This document shows positions 1-8,462 of a DNA stretch of 64,000 nt, one piece after another. How positions within the stretch are numbered: the first letter of the stretch is position 1; every line of letters begins with the position of its first letter. Source of the DNA: LMUY01 sp965276785 (GTDB taxonomy: Bacteria > Pseudomonadota > Alphaproteobacteria > Acetobacterales > Acetobacteraceae); assembly GCA_965276785.1 (NCBI GenBank), contig OZ255629.1, positions 2,356,001 to 2,420,000 of the forward strand, given 5' to 3'. Below the pieces are notes generated by a model that did no database searches, was not told the DNA's origin, and saw only the letters and a program-made list of their open reading frames with translations. Both the position numbers and the translations under genes were made by a program.

Positions 1-678
1 TTCATCGTCCCATCGCCGGGGGCCGTTCTCGACGCGTTGCTCGACATGGTCGGCAGCGGTCTGCTGGTGTCGAACTTCCTGATCACGTTCGCTGAAGCGT
101 TTGGCGGCTTTGTCGCATCGGTCGTGTTCGCGGTAGCCTTGGGCATTCTGGTCGGCGAGTTCAGAACGTTCGAGAAAATCGTCTATCCCTACCTCGCAGC
201 TTTGCAAGCGATGCCAAAGGTTGCACTCGCCCCCTTGGTTGTCATTTGGTTTGGCTTTGGCTTTGAGTCGAAGATCATCCTGGCCGCTTTGATCGCCTTC
301 TTTCCCATGCTGGTGAACACCGTCGAAGGACTGAAGTCGGCCGACGAAAAGCAGGTCCGGCTGCTGATTTCCCTTGACGCCTCGCGATGGCAAATCCTGC
401 ATTTGATCAAACTGCCGAACGCAATGCCGTTTCTGGTGGCGGGTGTCGAGCTTGCAGCGATGTACTCCATGCTGGGCGCCATCGTCGCGGAATTCGTGGC
501 GCCCTCCAAAGGAATCGGGTCGTTCATGCTGAGCATGACGGCGCAGATGCAGACCTCTGCGACATTCGCCTTGCTTGCAGTCCTGGCGGCCTATGGCGCG
601 GCGGTTCAGCTTTTGATCAAGGTGGCACGGAGTCATTTGCTGTTCTGGGTCCAGACAGCTCCTGCCAAATCGCAGTGA
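1..678 (+). CDS. ABC transporter permease, SsuC/TauC type (5-prime end outside window)
   Basis: Inner-membrane permease of an ABC importer of the nitrate/sulfonate/taurine class. The reading frame is open from base 1 and its first visible residues (FIVPSP) match the stretch just after the first membrane helix in this family, so only the N-terminus is missing. Several hydrophobic helices follow, and the segment around residues 75 to 140 of the visible part, with the EGL...ADEKQVRLL pattern, corresponds to the cytoplasmic EAA loop that contacts the ATPase. The gene for a binding protein begins 26 bp downstream; the ATPase gene presumably lies upstream of the window. The substrate cannot be read from the sequence, but the downstream CoA-pathway genes suggest an organic acid. 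Confidence 0.88.
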   Translation, partial: FIVPSPGAVLDALLDMVGSGLLVSNFLITFAEAFGGFVASVVFAVALGILVGEFRTFEKIVYPYLAALQAMPKVALAPLVVIWFGFGFESKIILAALIAFFPMLVNTVEGLKSADEKQVRLLISLDASRWQILHLIKLPNAMPFLVAGVELAAMYSMLGAIVAEFVAPSKGIGSFMLSMTAQMQTSATFALLAVLAAYGAAVQLLIKVARSHLLFWVQTAPAKSQ

Positions 679-703
679 TCGTTTGGAACACGAGGAGCAC
701 GCA

Positions 704-1825
704 ATGAGCAACGCCGGGGTCATCACCCGTAGACAGGCGACTGCGACGATGGTTGGGCTGGCAATGGCCGGCTTTGCCGGTGGTGCCGGTAAGGCTCGCG
801 CTCAGCCTCTGCGCAGCGTTGAGATAAATTACGGCGCCGCGTACATCTCGCCGGCCGTGGCTCCGTTGTTTTCGGTCCCGCAAGCCGCTGGTTTCTGGAA
901 GGAGGACGGGCTCGACGTGACCGTTCATGGCGTGGCAGGCGGAGGCAACGCGCTGCAACAGCTTATCCACGGCAACGTCGTGATGACTGTCTCGGGCACG
1001 CCGGAGTTCTTTTCTAGTCGTACCGGCGGCGCATCGGTGATTGCGGTAGCAAACGCCTACGACCGTAACACCTATTACCCCGTCGTCCCGACCGCGGGCA
1101 GCATAAACTCCGCTGCCGACCTCATCCAGCTCAAAGGCAAGGCAATCGGCTATCCGTCTCTGGACGGCGGAGATACCATCTTCGGCAACTTGATGCTCAG
1201 GTCCGTTGGGTTGGACCCCGACCGCGATATCACCAAGATTGTTGCGGGGGCGCCCGTCACCGGCCTTTACGAGTTGAAAACTGGACGCGTCGACGCGCTG
1301 CTCTACTGGGAATCCGCCTATGCCCAGATGGAGGTACAGGGCGGCGGCTTTCGTCGGATCGATAAAATCCCGGTGCTTGATCCACTGGCTTTTGTGCAGG
1401 GTTTTTTCACTTCCAACCAGCTCGTACAGCAGGAGCCGAAACTCATTGCCGGGCTGCTCCGTGGCATGGCCAAAGGGTTGGTGTTCGCCAATGAGAATCC
1501 CGAGACAGCGGTTCACATGCATTGGGACGTGTTTCCTCTGACCAAACCCGCCGGGCTGCCGAACGCCGAGGCGATGCGGCAGGCCAAGTTCATCCTGCAG
1601 GATCAGATGAAGACGTTCCAGAATGCACTCAATGGCCGGTTCGGCGCCGTGTCGCTGCCGATGGTCGAAGCAATGAGAGACGTTCTCTTCGACGCTAAGC
1701 AGATCAAGGCGAAGCTCCCGCCCGAGGAGTATTTCACGGATCGGTTCCTGAACGAGGCCAACGACTTTGATCACGCGGCCGTCCGGACCAAGGCGCAGGC
1801 CGTAAACTTCCAGACGCGGGGTTAA
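704..1825 (+). CDS. ABC transporter substrate-binding protein, NMT1/THI5-like, Tat-exported
   Basis: Periplasmic solute-binding protein that should deliver substrate to the permease just upstream. The ATG at 704 is preceded by GAGGAG at good spacing, so it is preferred to an in-frame TTG at 683. The N-terminus carries a twin-arginine pair (TRRQA, about residues 9 to 13), a hydrophobic stretch and a likely cleavage site after ARA near residue 33, which points to Tat export. The mature part has the NMT1/SsuA-like pattern: YGAAYISPAVAPLFSVPQAAG early on, followed by GGGNALQQLIHGNV. The next gene follows after 17 bp, so transport and catabolic genes probably share one transcript. Confidence 0.88.
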   Translation: MSNAGVITRRQATATMVGLAMAGFAGGAGKARAQPLRSVEINYGAAYISPAVAPLFSVPQAAGFWKEDGLDVTVHGVAGGGNALQQLIHGNVVMTVSGTPEFFSSRTGGASVIAVANAYDRNTYYPVVPTAGSINSAADLIQLKGKAIGYPSLDGGDTIFGNLMLRSVGLDPDRDITKIVAGAPVTGLYELKTGRVDALLYWESAYAQMEVQGGGFRRIDKIPVLDPLAFVQGFFTSNQLVQQEPKLIAGLLRGMAKGLVFANENPETAVHMHWDVFPLTKPAGLPNAEAMRQAKFILQDQMKTFQNALNGRFGAVSLPMVEAMRDVLFDAKQIKAKLPPEEYFTDRFLNEANDFDHAAVRTKAQAVNFQTRG

Positions 1826-1842
1826 ACGGTGAGCGGGACGCG

Positions 1843-2988
1843 ATGAGCATCTATCGGTCCTGTGCGCTTGCCGGGGTCGCCGAGTCCCAGTTGGGCGTCG
1901 TAGCCGGCTCCACCGTGCTGACGTTGCAGGCTGAGGCGACGTTCGCAGCCCTGGATGACGCCGGGCTTGCGAAAGGCGACATCGATGGCGTCTTCTGCGC
2001 TGGACGGTGGGGCCGTACTCCCCTGCTTGAACTTTGCGAGTATCTTGGCCTGCATCCCACCTATGCAGATGGCACTACGGTGGGGGGGTCGTCGTTCGAA
2101 TTCCACCTCGGGCATGCTGCCGCCGCCATCAAAGCGGGGCTGTGCAAGGTCGCACTCATCACCTACGGCAGCACGCAGCGATCCCGCCAGGAGCGGGTGC
2201 TTGGCGGCCGAGGCAACGAACTCGGTTTTCAGTTCGAGGCTCCGTTCGGCTTGCCGCTCGCCGTCGGCGCCTATGCTCTGGCAGCCTCCCGGCACATGGC
2301 CCAATACGGCACGACCCGGCGGGATTTGGCCGAGATCGCCGTCGCAGCCCGGCGATGGGCCAGCCTTAATCCGATCGCCTATAAACGGGGTTCTCTCAGC
2401 ATCGACGATGTGCTGGCCGCGGACATGATTTGCGAACCCTTGGGACGCCTGGATTGCTGCCTGGTGACCGATGGCGGAGGTGCGGCTATTGTGGTCGCCC
2501 CCGACATCGCCCGAGATCTTCGCAAGCCGCCGGTATGGCTGCTCGGTCATGGCGAAGCCATTTCACACAACATCGTCTCGCAAATGAGCGACCTCACCGT
2601 CGTGCCAGCCGCCGATGCCGGGCGGCGCGCGTTCGCCATGGCTGGAGTGCGGCCGTCCGATATCGACGTTGCTCAGATCTATGACTCGTTCACCATCACC
2701 GTGCTCCTGACGCTTGAGGCGCTCGGGTTTTGCGGCCCCGGAGAGGGCGCCGCCTTCGTGGCGGCCGGGGCAACGGCACCAGGTGGGCGCTTTCCGATGA
2801 ACACGTCCGGCGGCGGCCTTTCCTACTGCCACCCCGGGATGTTCGGCATTTTCCTCATTATCGAGGCTGTGCGGCAACTCCGCGGCGAATGTGGCGCCCG
2901 CCAGGTGCACGACGCGCGTTTGGCAGTCGTCAGCGGCATGGGCGCCTATCTGTCGTCCGCCTCGACCTGCATACTAGCAAGGGATTAG
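1843..2988 (+). CDS. Thiolase-superfamily protein lacking both catalytic cysteines (Ltp2-like aldolase candidate)
   Basis: A 381-residue thiolase-fold protein of the SCP2/lipid-transfer subgroup. The nucleophilic cysteine loop of true thiolases is replaced by GGSS (residues 81 to 84), and the C-terminal Cys-x-G loop reads VSGMGAY (363 to 369). The GG...HPG histidine (H330) and the QIYDSFT motif (Y280) are kept. This matches the Ltp2 branch, whose member from steroid side-chain degradation is a retro-aldolase working in complex with a DUF35 protein. A DUF35 gene starts 3 bp after this stop. I therefore favour C-C cleavage or formation without a covalent thioester intermediate over classical thiolysis. 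The substrate is unknown. Confidence 0.85.
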   Translation: MSIYRSCALAGVAESQLGVVAGSTVLTLQAEATFAALDDAGLAKGDIDGVFCAGRWGRTPLLELCEYLGLHPTYADGTTVGGSSFEFHLGHAAAAIKAGLCKVALITYGSTQRSRQERVLGGRGNELGFQFEAPFGLPLAVGAYALAASRHMAQYGTTRRDLAEIAVAARRWASLNPIAYKRGSLSIDDVLAADMICEPLGRLDCCLVTDGGGAAIVVAPDIARDLRKPPVWLLGHGEAISHNIVSQMSDLTVVPAADAGRRAFAMAGVRPSDIDVAQIYDSFTITVLLTLEALGFCGPGEGAAFVAAGATAPGGRFPMNTSGGGLSYCHPGMFGIFLIIEAVRQLRGECGARQVHDARLAVVSGMGAYLSSASTCILARD

Positions 2989-2991
2989 CGG

Positions 2992-3423
2992 ATGCCGGAG
3001 AATTTGCCGGAGGTCGATTCAGAACGCTGGTGGGACGGCGTCCGGGACAGCGAACTGCTCTATCAATCCTGCCTCGACTGCGGCGCCAGCGTCTTCTACC
3101 CACGGGCGCGCTGCCAGTATTGTTTTAGCGATCGTCTTGACTGGCGGCAGTCGGCAGGCCGCGGGGCGGTTTACGCTGTCACGACCGTGCATCGGGCTCC
3201 GAAAGCCTTCGCCAGCCGCGCTCCCTACGTTGTGGCGCTGGTCGATCTGTCGGAAGGCTTTCGGATGATGACCAACATTGTTGATTGCCGCCCCCAAGAC
3301 GTTCGCGTCGGGATGGCGGTCGAGCTCACCTTTCAGCCAGATCAAGACGGTCGTCTGCTGCCGTATTTCCATCCATTGGCGGAGCCAGGTGACCGGTCTG
3401 ACGACAAGGAACTGCCGGAATGA
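2992..3423 (+). CDS. DUF35 / OB-fold protein with zinc ribbon, partner of the thiolase-like protein
   Basis: A 143-residue protein with the standard DUF35 layout: an N-terminal rubredoxin-like zinc ribbon with CxxC at about residues 25 to 28 (CLDC) and a second CxxC at 41 to 44 (CQYC), then an acyl-CoA-binding OB fold in which the TTVHRAPKAF segment is typical. DUF35 proteins form complexes with SCP2-type thiolases, where they help bind the CoA ester. The gene sits directly after the thiolase-like gene and its last codons overlap the next start as ATGA, so the three proteins are probably made in fixed proportion. Confidence 0.88.
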   Translation: MPENLPEVDSERWWDGVRDSELLYQSCLDCGASVFYPRARCQYCFSDRLDWRQSAGRGAVYAVTTVHRAPKAFASRAPYVVALVDLSEGFRMMTNIVDCRPQDVRVGMAVELTFQPDQDGRLLPYFHPLAEPGDRSDDKELPE

Positions 3424-5567
3424 GCGAAGACTTTGCCCGGTTCGTCAGACCACGCCGGGTCGCCCTGGTGGGTGCGACTGAGGACACCAGCAAGTTCGGC
3501 GGCCGCGTTTTTCGCCAACTTCTAGGCTTCGGTTTCGATGGCGACATCTATCCAGTAAACCCTCGTGCCGAAACGCTGCGCGGCCTGCCCTGCTTCAAAA
3601 GCGTGCGTGACCTGCCGGAGCGTCCGGATCACGTCGGCATCGTCGTTCCCGCCGAGCATGTCCTTTCCGTACTGGAGGACTGCGCGGCAGTCGGTGTACC
3701 CTATGCGACGATCTTCACGTCGGGCTTCGCTGAACTAGGCACGGAAGAAGGCCATAGCCGGCAGCGCAAACTCAAGCAGGTCGCGCAATCCACCGGGATC
3801 CGGTTTATGGGCCCGAACTGCAACGGCATGGTGAATTTCGTCGACGGGTTCGCCTGCACGACGACGAATAGCATCAGCGGACCACGCCGCAAGCCCGGCC
3901 ATGTGGGCCTGGTCGCTCATAGCGGCGGTCTGGGGCAAGTCAACGTCATGTGGCGTGCACAGCAAGCTGGTGTCGAGATCAGCTACCAGTTCAGTTGCGG
4001 CAATGACGGCGATCTCGACGCGCTCGACCTCGCGGAGTTCATGGTCAGAGATAGCGCGACCGACGTGATCATGCTCGTCCTCGAAAAGGTCGCCAGCGGG
4101 GCCAAACTCGCGTCGCTGGCGCAACTGGCGTTGGACGCACGCAAGCCGATCGTCGCGGTGAAAATCGGGCGCAGCGAAGTCGGCGCTCGCGCCGCTGCGT
4201 CGCACACCGGGGCGGTGACAGGGTCGGACGCGGTACACGACGCGGCCTTCCGCCAATATGGCATTCTTAGAGTAGATGACGTCAGTGAGCTTTACGAGGC
4301 GGCGCTGTTCCTCAAGACCAAGCGCTTTCCGCAGGGCTCGCGTTTGGCCGCCGTCTCTATTTCGGGCGGCAGCCTTGCGATGTTCTCCGATCTCAGCGGA
4401 TTGTTCGGCTTCCAGTGGCCGGCCTATTCCGACGCAACCCAAGCCGCGTTAAAAGCCGTGCTCTCGAGTCCCCAGGCCTTGGCGAACCCTTCCGATCTGA
4501 CGACCTCCATTGTGGGTCGGTCGGATGGATTCCAAAAGGTCCTGCAGATTATTGCGGACGATGAAAATATCGACGTGCTGGTTCCGATTGTCACATTCTG
4601 CTCGGAAGCGGATATCGCGGCAATTGTCGCCGTCGCGCAATCGACCTCCAAGCCGCTCGCCGTACTCTGGACCGGCGGGTGTCGCGACAACCCTGCGCTG
4701 ACGACAGCTGCGTTCACGGATCACGGCGTTCCCGTCTACCGCGATATGACGCCCTGTTTGAAGGCGATCGAGTCTGGCGTGCGGTTCGGTCGCTATCTCG
4801 CCCGGGCAAAGCACCGCGAGGAGAGACCGAACCCCCAACCCGAGGGAATGGATGCCGCTCGGGCACGCGAACTGCTACGCCGAGCGGGGCCGATTTTGAC
4901 CGAGCGGCAAAGCAAGGCAATCCTCGCTTGCTACGGGTTCCCGGTGCTGCCGGAACGGCTAGCCACCACGTCCGTCGATGCCATCGGTATCGCGGCCGAG
5001 TTCGACGGCCCGGTTGCGATGAAAATCGAATCTCCGGACATCCCGCATAAGACGGAAGCCAATGCCGTGCGGTTGAACGTGCAAGGCGAGGCGCAAGTCA
5101 CCCGCGCCTTTGACGCCATCATGGAGGCAGCGCGTGCGTACGCACCTGGCGCGGCGCTCGCTGGTGTTTTGATCCAAAAGATGGCAACACCCGGGCTCGA
5201 GATGGTGCTCGGGTTATCCACCGACCCGGTGTTCGGTCCGGTGCTCACCGCGGGCCTGGGAGGCATCTTCATGGAAGTTCTCCAAGATGTCTCGCACAGG
5301 ATCCCACCAATCGATCATACCGAAGCGCGTGACATGCTCATGAGCTTGAAGTGCGCAGCCTTGCTGGGGGACTTCCGTGGCCGCGCTGCCAGGGATGTGG
5401 AGCGGCTATGCGACCTTCTCGTTCGGCTGTCCTGGATGGCAGTCGATCTCGTTGGCGAGATTGCTGAGTTGGACCTCAATCCAGTCGTGCTGCTGGCCCG
5501 CGGGGAAGGTGTGGAAATCCTTGATGCGCTCATCGTGCGTGCGCCCATGGCCAGGCGACAGGCCTGA
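3420..5567 (+). CDS. ADP-forming acyl-CoA synthetase (acetate-CoA ligase family), fused subunits
   Basis: A 715-residue NDP-forming acyl-CoA ligase. An N-terminal CoA-binding Rossmann domain (VALVGAT near residue 14) is followed by succinyl-CoA-ligase-like domains with AHSGGLG near 166 to 172 and the phosphohistidine motif ASHTGAVTGSD (H262). A C-terminal ATP-grasp domain starts near residue 480 and contains MKIESPDIPHKTE and GLGGIFMEVLQD. Unlike AMP-forming CoA ligases it conserves one phosphoanhydride bond. It probably activates the imported acid, or recovers ATP from a CoA thioester product. The start overlaps the DUF35 stop (ATGA). Confidence 0.9.
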   Translation: MSEDFARFVRPRRVALVGATEDTSKFGGRVFRQLLGFGFDGDIYPVNPRAETLRGLPCFKSVRDLPERPDHVGIVVPAEHVLSVLEDCAAVGVPYATIFTSGFAELGTEEGHSRQRKLKQVAQSTGIRFMGPNCNGMVNFVDGFACTTTNSISGPRRKPGHVGLVAHSGGLGQVNVMWRAQQAGVEISYQFSCGNDGDLDALDLAEFMVRDSATDVIMLVLEKVASGAKLASLAQLALDARKPIVAVKIGRSEVGARAAASHTGAVTGSDAVHDAAFRQYGILRVDDVSELYEAALFLKTKRFPQGSRLAAVSISGGSLAMFSDLSGLFGFQWPAYSDATQAALKAVLSSPQALANPSDLTTSIVGRSDGFQKVLQIIADDENIDVLVPIVTFCSEADIAAIVAVAQSTSKPLAVLWTGGCRDNPALTTAAFTDHGVPVYRDMTPCLKAIESGVRFGRYLARAKHREERPNPQPEGMDAARARELLRRAGPILTERQSKAILACYGFPVLPERLATTSVDAIGIAAEFDGPVAMKIESPDIPHKTEANAVRLNVQGEAQVTRAFDAIMEAARAYAPGAALAGVLIQKMATPGLEMVLGLSTDPVFGPVLTAGLGGIFMEVLQDVSHRIPPIDHTEARDMLMSLKCAALLGDFRGRAARDVERLCDLLVRLSWMAVDLVGEIAELDLNPVVLLARGEGVEILDALIVRAPMARRQA

Positions 5568-5591
5568 GCAGAGTTTAGAACGGAGATGGCC

Positions 5592-6461
5592 ATGATATTA
5601 GACGGTAAGGCGTCGCTGGTTACGGGGGCTGGCCAGGGCATCGGCGCGGCAATTGCCAAAGCGATCGCGGCCGAAGGCGGCGCCGTCGTCGTCAACGATC
5701 TGCAGCAAGAGAAGGCCGAAGCCATCGCGCAGGAGATCAACGCAAGTGGGGCTAAAGCTGCGGCCAACGCGGACGACATTTCCACCTTCGCGGGCGCCGA
5801 GCGCGCGGTCGATGCATGCGTCGACCGCTTTGGGAAGATCGACATCCTGGTGAACAACGCGGGTGTGCTTCGTGACCGGATGTGCTTCAACATGACGCCG
5901 GAAGAGTGGAACCTCGTCATCCAGGTCTGTCTTACCGGAACCTTCGCCTGTGCCCAGCGGGCCATCACCCTGATGCGCAAGCAGGGCAGTGGACGCATCA
6001 TCAATGTGAGTTCGACCTCAGGGCTGCGGGGCAATGTCGGCCAGTCAAACTACGCCGCTGCCAAGGCGGGTGTGCTAGGTCTCACGCTCACGTTGAGTCA
6101 GGAGGTGAGCAAGTATGGGATCACGGTCAATGGCCTGGTGCCAAGTGCACGAACGGGAATGACCGCCAGCGTGCCGGCCGCGGTTCGCGCTAGGAAGGAT
6201 GCCGGCCCGGTCAGCACCACTGTGCGCAGGCGCGGTGAACCGGAAGATGTCGCACCGATCGTGGTGTTCCTTGCCAGTGACGAAGCAGATTGGGTCAACG
6301 GCCAAATGATCGGCGTCTCGGGCGATAAGTTGGCGCTCTGGGCGCACCCGAAGGAGAAACTCCAAACGTATATGTCGGGAGGCTGGAAGCTACCGCAAAT
6401 TCGCGAGACGTTTAAGACCATCATGGAACGCGACCTCGAGACAACCGGTAAAGCTTACTGA
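5592..6461 (+). CDS. Short-chain dehydrogenase/reductase
   Basis: NAD(P)-dependent oxidoreductase of the classical SDR family. It shows the dinucleotide-binding TGAGQGIG near residue 10, NNAG near residue 90, a catalytic serine in INVSSTSG and YAAAK as the catalytic Tyr-Lys pair. The ATG at 5592 is preferred over the one at 5586 because GGAG at 5582 to 5585 then has 6-bp spacing. The C-terminus extends about 35 residues beyond the usual SDR end. Placed between an acyl-CoA ligase and a MaoC hydratase, it most likely oxidises or reduces a hydroxy/oxo acyl-CoA or the aldehyde released by the aldolase-like pair. Confidence 0.9.
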   Translation: MILDGKASLVTGAGQGIGAAIAKAIAAEGGAVVVNDLQQEKAEAIAQEINASGAKAAANADDISTFAGAERAVDACVDRFGKIDILVNNAGVLRDRMCFNMTPEEWNLVIQVCLTGTFACAQRAITLMRKQGSGRIINVSSTSGLRGNVGQSNYAAAKAGVLGLTLTLSQEVSKYGITVNGLVPSARTGMTASVPAAVRARKDAGPVSTTVRRRGEPEDVAPIVVFLASDEADWVNGQMIGVSGDKLALWAHPKEKLQTYMSGGWKLPQIRETFKTIMERDLETTGKAY

Positions 6462-6481
6462 TAATTGCTTAGGAACGACCA

Positions 6482-6937
6482 ATGCCTGATCACCGCCGGG
6501 CCTATGAAGATCTTGTTGTGGGCGAGGAGTACATAACGCCGGGCCGTACGGTCACGGAAGCGGATGTGATGAACTTTGCCGGCGTCTCCGGCGACTTCAA
6601 CGTTCTTCACACCGACGAAGAATACATGAAGAAGACCCGCTTTGGCCGCCGCATCGCGCATGGCCTCCTCATTCTTGCGATGCAATCCGGCCTTGGCACC
6701 CGCAGCGCTGCAGGCCCCACGCGAACAATGGCCTTCCTTGGATTGAAGGAGTGGAACTTCAAAGGCCCGGTTTACATCGGGGACACCATCACCTTGCGTT
6801 TCAAGCTGCTCTCGAAAAGGGAGACGAGGAAAGGGGATGCTGGCATTATTGAGTGGGGCCGAACGATCTTCAATCAACATGGTGACGTCGTTCAGGAAGG
6901 CATTGCGGTCTCGATGGTCGCCAAGCGGGAGGCGTAG
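6482..6937 (+). CDS. MaoC-family (R)-specific enoyl-CoA hydratase
   Basis: A 151-residue single hot-dog-fold hydratase. The catalytic motif is visible as GDFNVLHTDEEYMKKTRFGRR (Asp and His about 31 to 38), followed by the conserved IAHGLLILAM segment. It should add water across an enoyl-CoA double bond to give a 3-hydroxyacyl-CoA, the substrate of a retro-aldol or dehydrogenase step. It lies 20 bp after the SDR gene and ends the plus-strand operon that starts upstream of the window; the next gene runs on the opposite strand, 24 bp away. No acyl-CoA dehydrogenase is present in the visible part. Confidence 0.88.
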   Translation: MPDHRRAYEDLVVGEEYITPGRTVTEADVMNFAGVSGDFNVLHTDEEYMKKTRFGRRIAHGLLILAMQSGLGTRSAAGPTRTMAFLGLKEWNFKGPVYIGDTITLRFKLLSKRETRKGDAGIIEWGRTIFNQHGDVVQEGIAVSMVAKREA

Positions 6938-6961
6938 GGCCATCCCGATCTCGGTCCACCA

Positions 6962-8122
6962 TTAGAGGCCATGCTGCCCAAGCCAGCGTGTCAGAAGCTG
7001 GGCGATGTCTTGGTTGTTCTTCTCAAGCATCATCATGTGGCCGTTACCATGGATGCCGATGTCGCCGAGACGAACATGGTCGGGATGGACACCGTTCTGC
7101 TCGAGAAAGCCGACGGTGCAATGATCGTAGCGCGCATGATACCCAGCCTCCGACGTCACGATTAAGATCGGCATGCGCTGCAGAGCAGGCAGCGAATGCG
7201 CCGGTCCGCTCGCTTGCCAGCACTGATCTTGTTCTGGGCCACCGGAATTCGGGACCAGGGCTGGCGCAAGGTCACTGGGTTGATCCACGGGCGGCTGGAA
7301 GTGAAGCTGCGCATTGGCCAGGCCCCAAGGGCGGCCGAGTGTCTCTTTGGCGGCGAGCGGCGGCTCGTCATAGAAAGGCGGTCCGCTCGGCTCGATCGCC
7401 AGGATCGCTTTGACGAGTTCGGGTTGTGCGTCGGCGACAAGCCACCCGAAAGGTCCCGAACGGGAATGCGTGAGCATGATGGCGGGGCCGATCCGTTTCA
7501 GCAATGCGACGAGGTCATCGCGGTTGGTGTCATCGGTGAGCGTCTGATCGGTGAGCGACGGCTCCTGTGAAGCGAAAAACTGATCGAAGCTGGCGTCGCC
7601 CGGCTGGCCCGAGCCGGGCCATTGCGTGTGCAGCTTGGCTTGGCTCCAGGCCGCAAATTTCTCCGGTTCGGTGAATATCCGCTCAGCTGTGCCGGCGAGG
7701 GGCGTCGATGTCGGTCCTTGGCTCGCAGCGTTGTAGGCCGAACGGCCGCGAGACGGTTGGTCGACGATATAGACCGCGTAGCCCTGCCGCAGGAACCAGT
7801 CGTTCCAACCGGGCCGGCCGTCTGGCGTCCCGAGGAAGTTGGTTCCGGTCTGGTTGCCGCCGTGTAGCATGACGACCGGAAACGGCTTGGTCGCTCCCGC
7901 CGGAACCTGGTATTGCACAAACATCTGCCCGACCATCGCCTGATCCTTGCCCGTCGGCACGTAGCGGCCGGTGACGAAAAAGTAGCCCTGGCGAGCGATG
8001 GACAGAGGCAGCTGCGCAATATCCGGCCCGGTTGGCTGTGCCGCGGCTTGGATCATCGAGCCGATGAGCAAGCCTGCCGCGATGGCTGCGACGTTACGAC
8101 TCTGAGCCTTCCCATGTTTCAT
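6962..8122 (-). CDS. Secreted alpha/beta-fold hydrolase (esterase-like), paralogue 1 of 3
   Basis: A 386-residue alpha/beta hydrolase with an N-terminal Sec-type signal peptide (hydrophobic stretch around residues 11 to 27, AAA before Gln near 28). The oxyanion segment is MLHGGNQTG. The nucleophile elbow reads LTHSRSGPFG, so the serine sits in T-H-S-R-S rather than G-x-S-x-G. A candidate catalytic histidine is in GNGHMMMLEKN near the C-terminus. Two paralogues in this window share LHTQWPG, the DQFFASQ-type segment, DHCTV and the LEKN ending. It is transcribed away from the MFS/PrpD operon across a 340-bp region holding a palindromic operator. Probably a periplasmic esterase or lactonase that frees the transported acid; the substrate is not known. 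Confidence 0.85.
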   Translation of the reverse strand: MKHGKAQSRNVAAIAAGLLIGSMIQAAAQPTGPDIAQLPLSIARQGYFFVTGRYVPTGKDQAMVGQMFVQYQVPAGATKPFPVVMLHGGNQTGTNFLGTPDGRPGWNDWFLRQGYAVYIVDQPSRGRSAYNAASQGPTSTPLAGTAERIFTEPEKFAAWSQAKLHTQWPGSGQPGDASFDQFFASQEPSLTDQTLTDDTNRDDLVALLKRIGPAIMLTHSRSGPFGWLVADAQPELVKAILAIEPSGPPFYDEPPLAAKETLGRPWGLANAQLHFQPPVDQPSDLAPALVPNSGGPEQDQCWQASGPAHSLPALQRMPILIVTSEAGYHARYDHCTVGFLEQNGVHPDHVRLGDIGIHGNGHMMMLEKNNQDIAQLLTRWLGQHGL

Positions 8123-8293
8123 TGGATGTTTCCCTTATTGACCCAAGCCATGCCACCTGCTCGCTGGTGGCATAACGCGCGTTCCTGGATTGACCCAAGA
8201 CTTCGATGGCTGGTTTAGGTTCGTCAATCTGCACCAACCCCGTCCACCTAGGCAGATCTCCCGAGCCGCTTGCCGTGGACTCAGACGATCCAG

Positions 8294-8321
8294 TTGACAA
8301 CGCCTGGCTTATACGTAGCAT
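8294..8321 (+). promoter_or_regulatory. Candidate sigma70-type promoter for the MFS-PrpD operon
   Basis: A perfect TTGACA lies at 8294 to 8299; after 16 bp a TAGCAT hexamer (8316 to 8321) matches the -10 consensus at four of six positions. It points toward the MFS gene at 8463 and its -10 lies inside the palindrome at 8308 to 8324. The remainder of the 8123 to 8462 intergenic region shows nothing else I can assign. Confidence 0.45.
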
Positions 8322-8324
8322 AAG
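8308..8324. promoter_or_regulatory. Palindromic operator CTTAT-N7-ATAAG, copy 1
   Basis: The arms CTTAT and ATAAG are separated by 7 bp, and the outer bases extend the symmetry to GCTTAT/ATAAGC. The spacing gives the T-N11-A signature of LysR-type boxes. The same 5-7-5 palindrome occurs at 17178 to 17194 beside the LysR gene, so that regulator is the natural candidate. It overlaps the probable -10 of the MFS operon and also lies in the shared upstream region of the divergent hydrolase gene. Confidence 0.55.
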
Positions 8325-8462
8325 CTTTAACGATAACGTCGCGCCGAACCAGACGACGCGGCAGGGAGCAGCGTCATGGCGAGAGGCCGGCAGTGCGGTA
8401 AAACGCGGAGTTCTGGGTTCAGGATGCGAGAGCTGCAAGCCAGTCCATGCCGGGCCTGAGCC

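Noticed and set aside
617..1774. 385-codon open frame on the minus strand opposite the substrate-binding protein
   Set aside because: Antisense shadow of a well-supported gene; no family resemblance and no ribosome-binding site.
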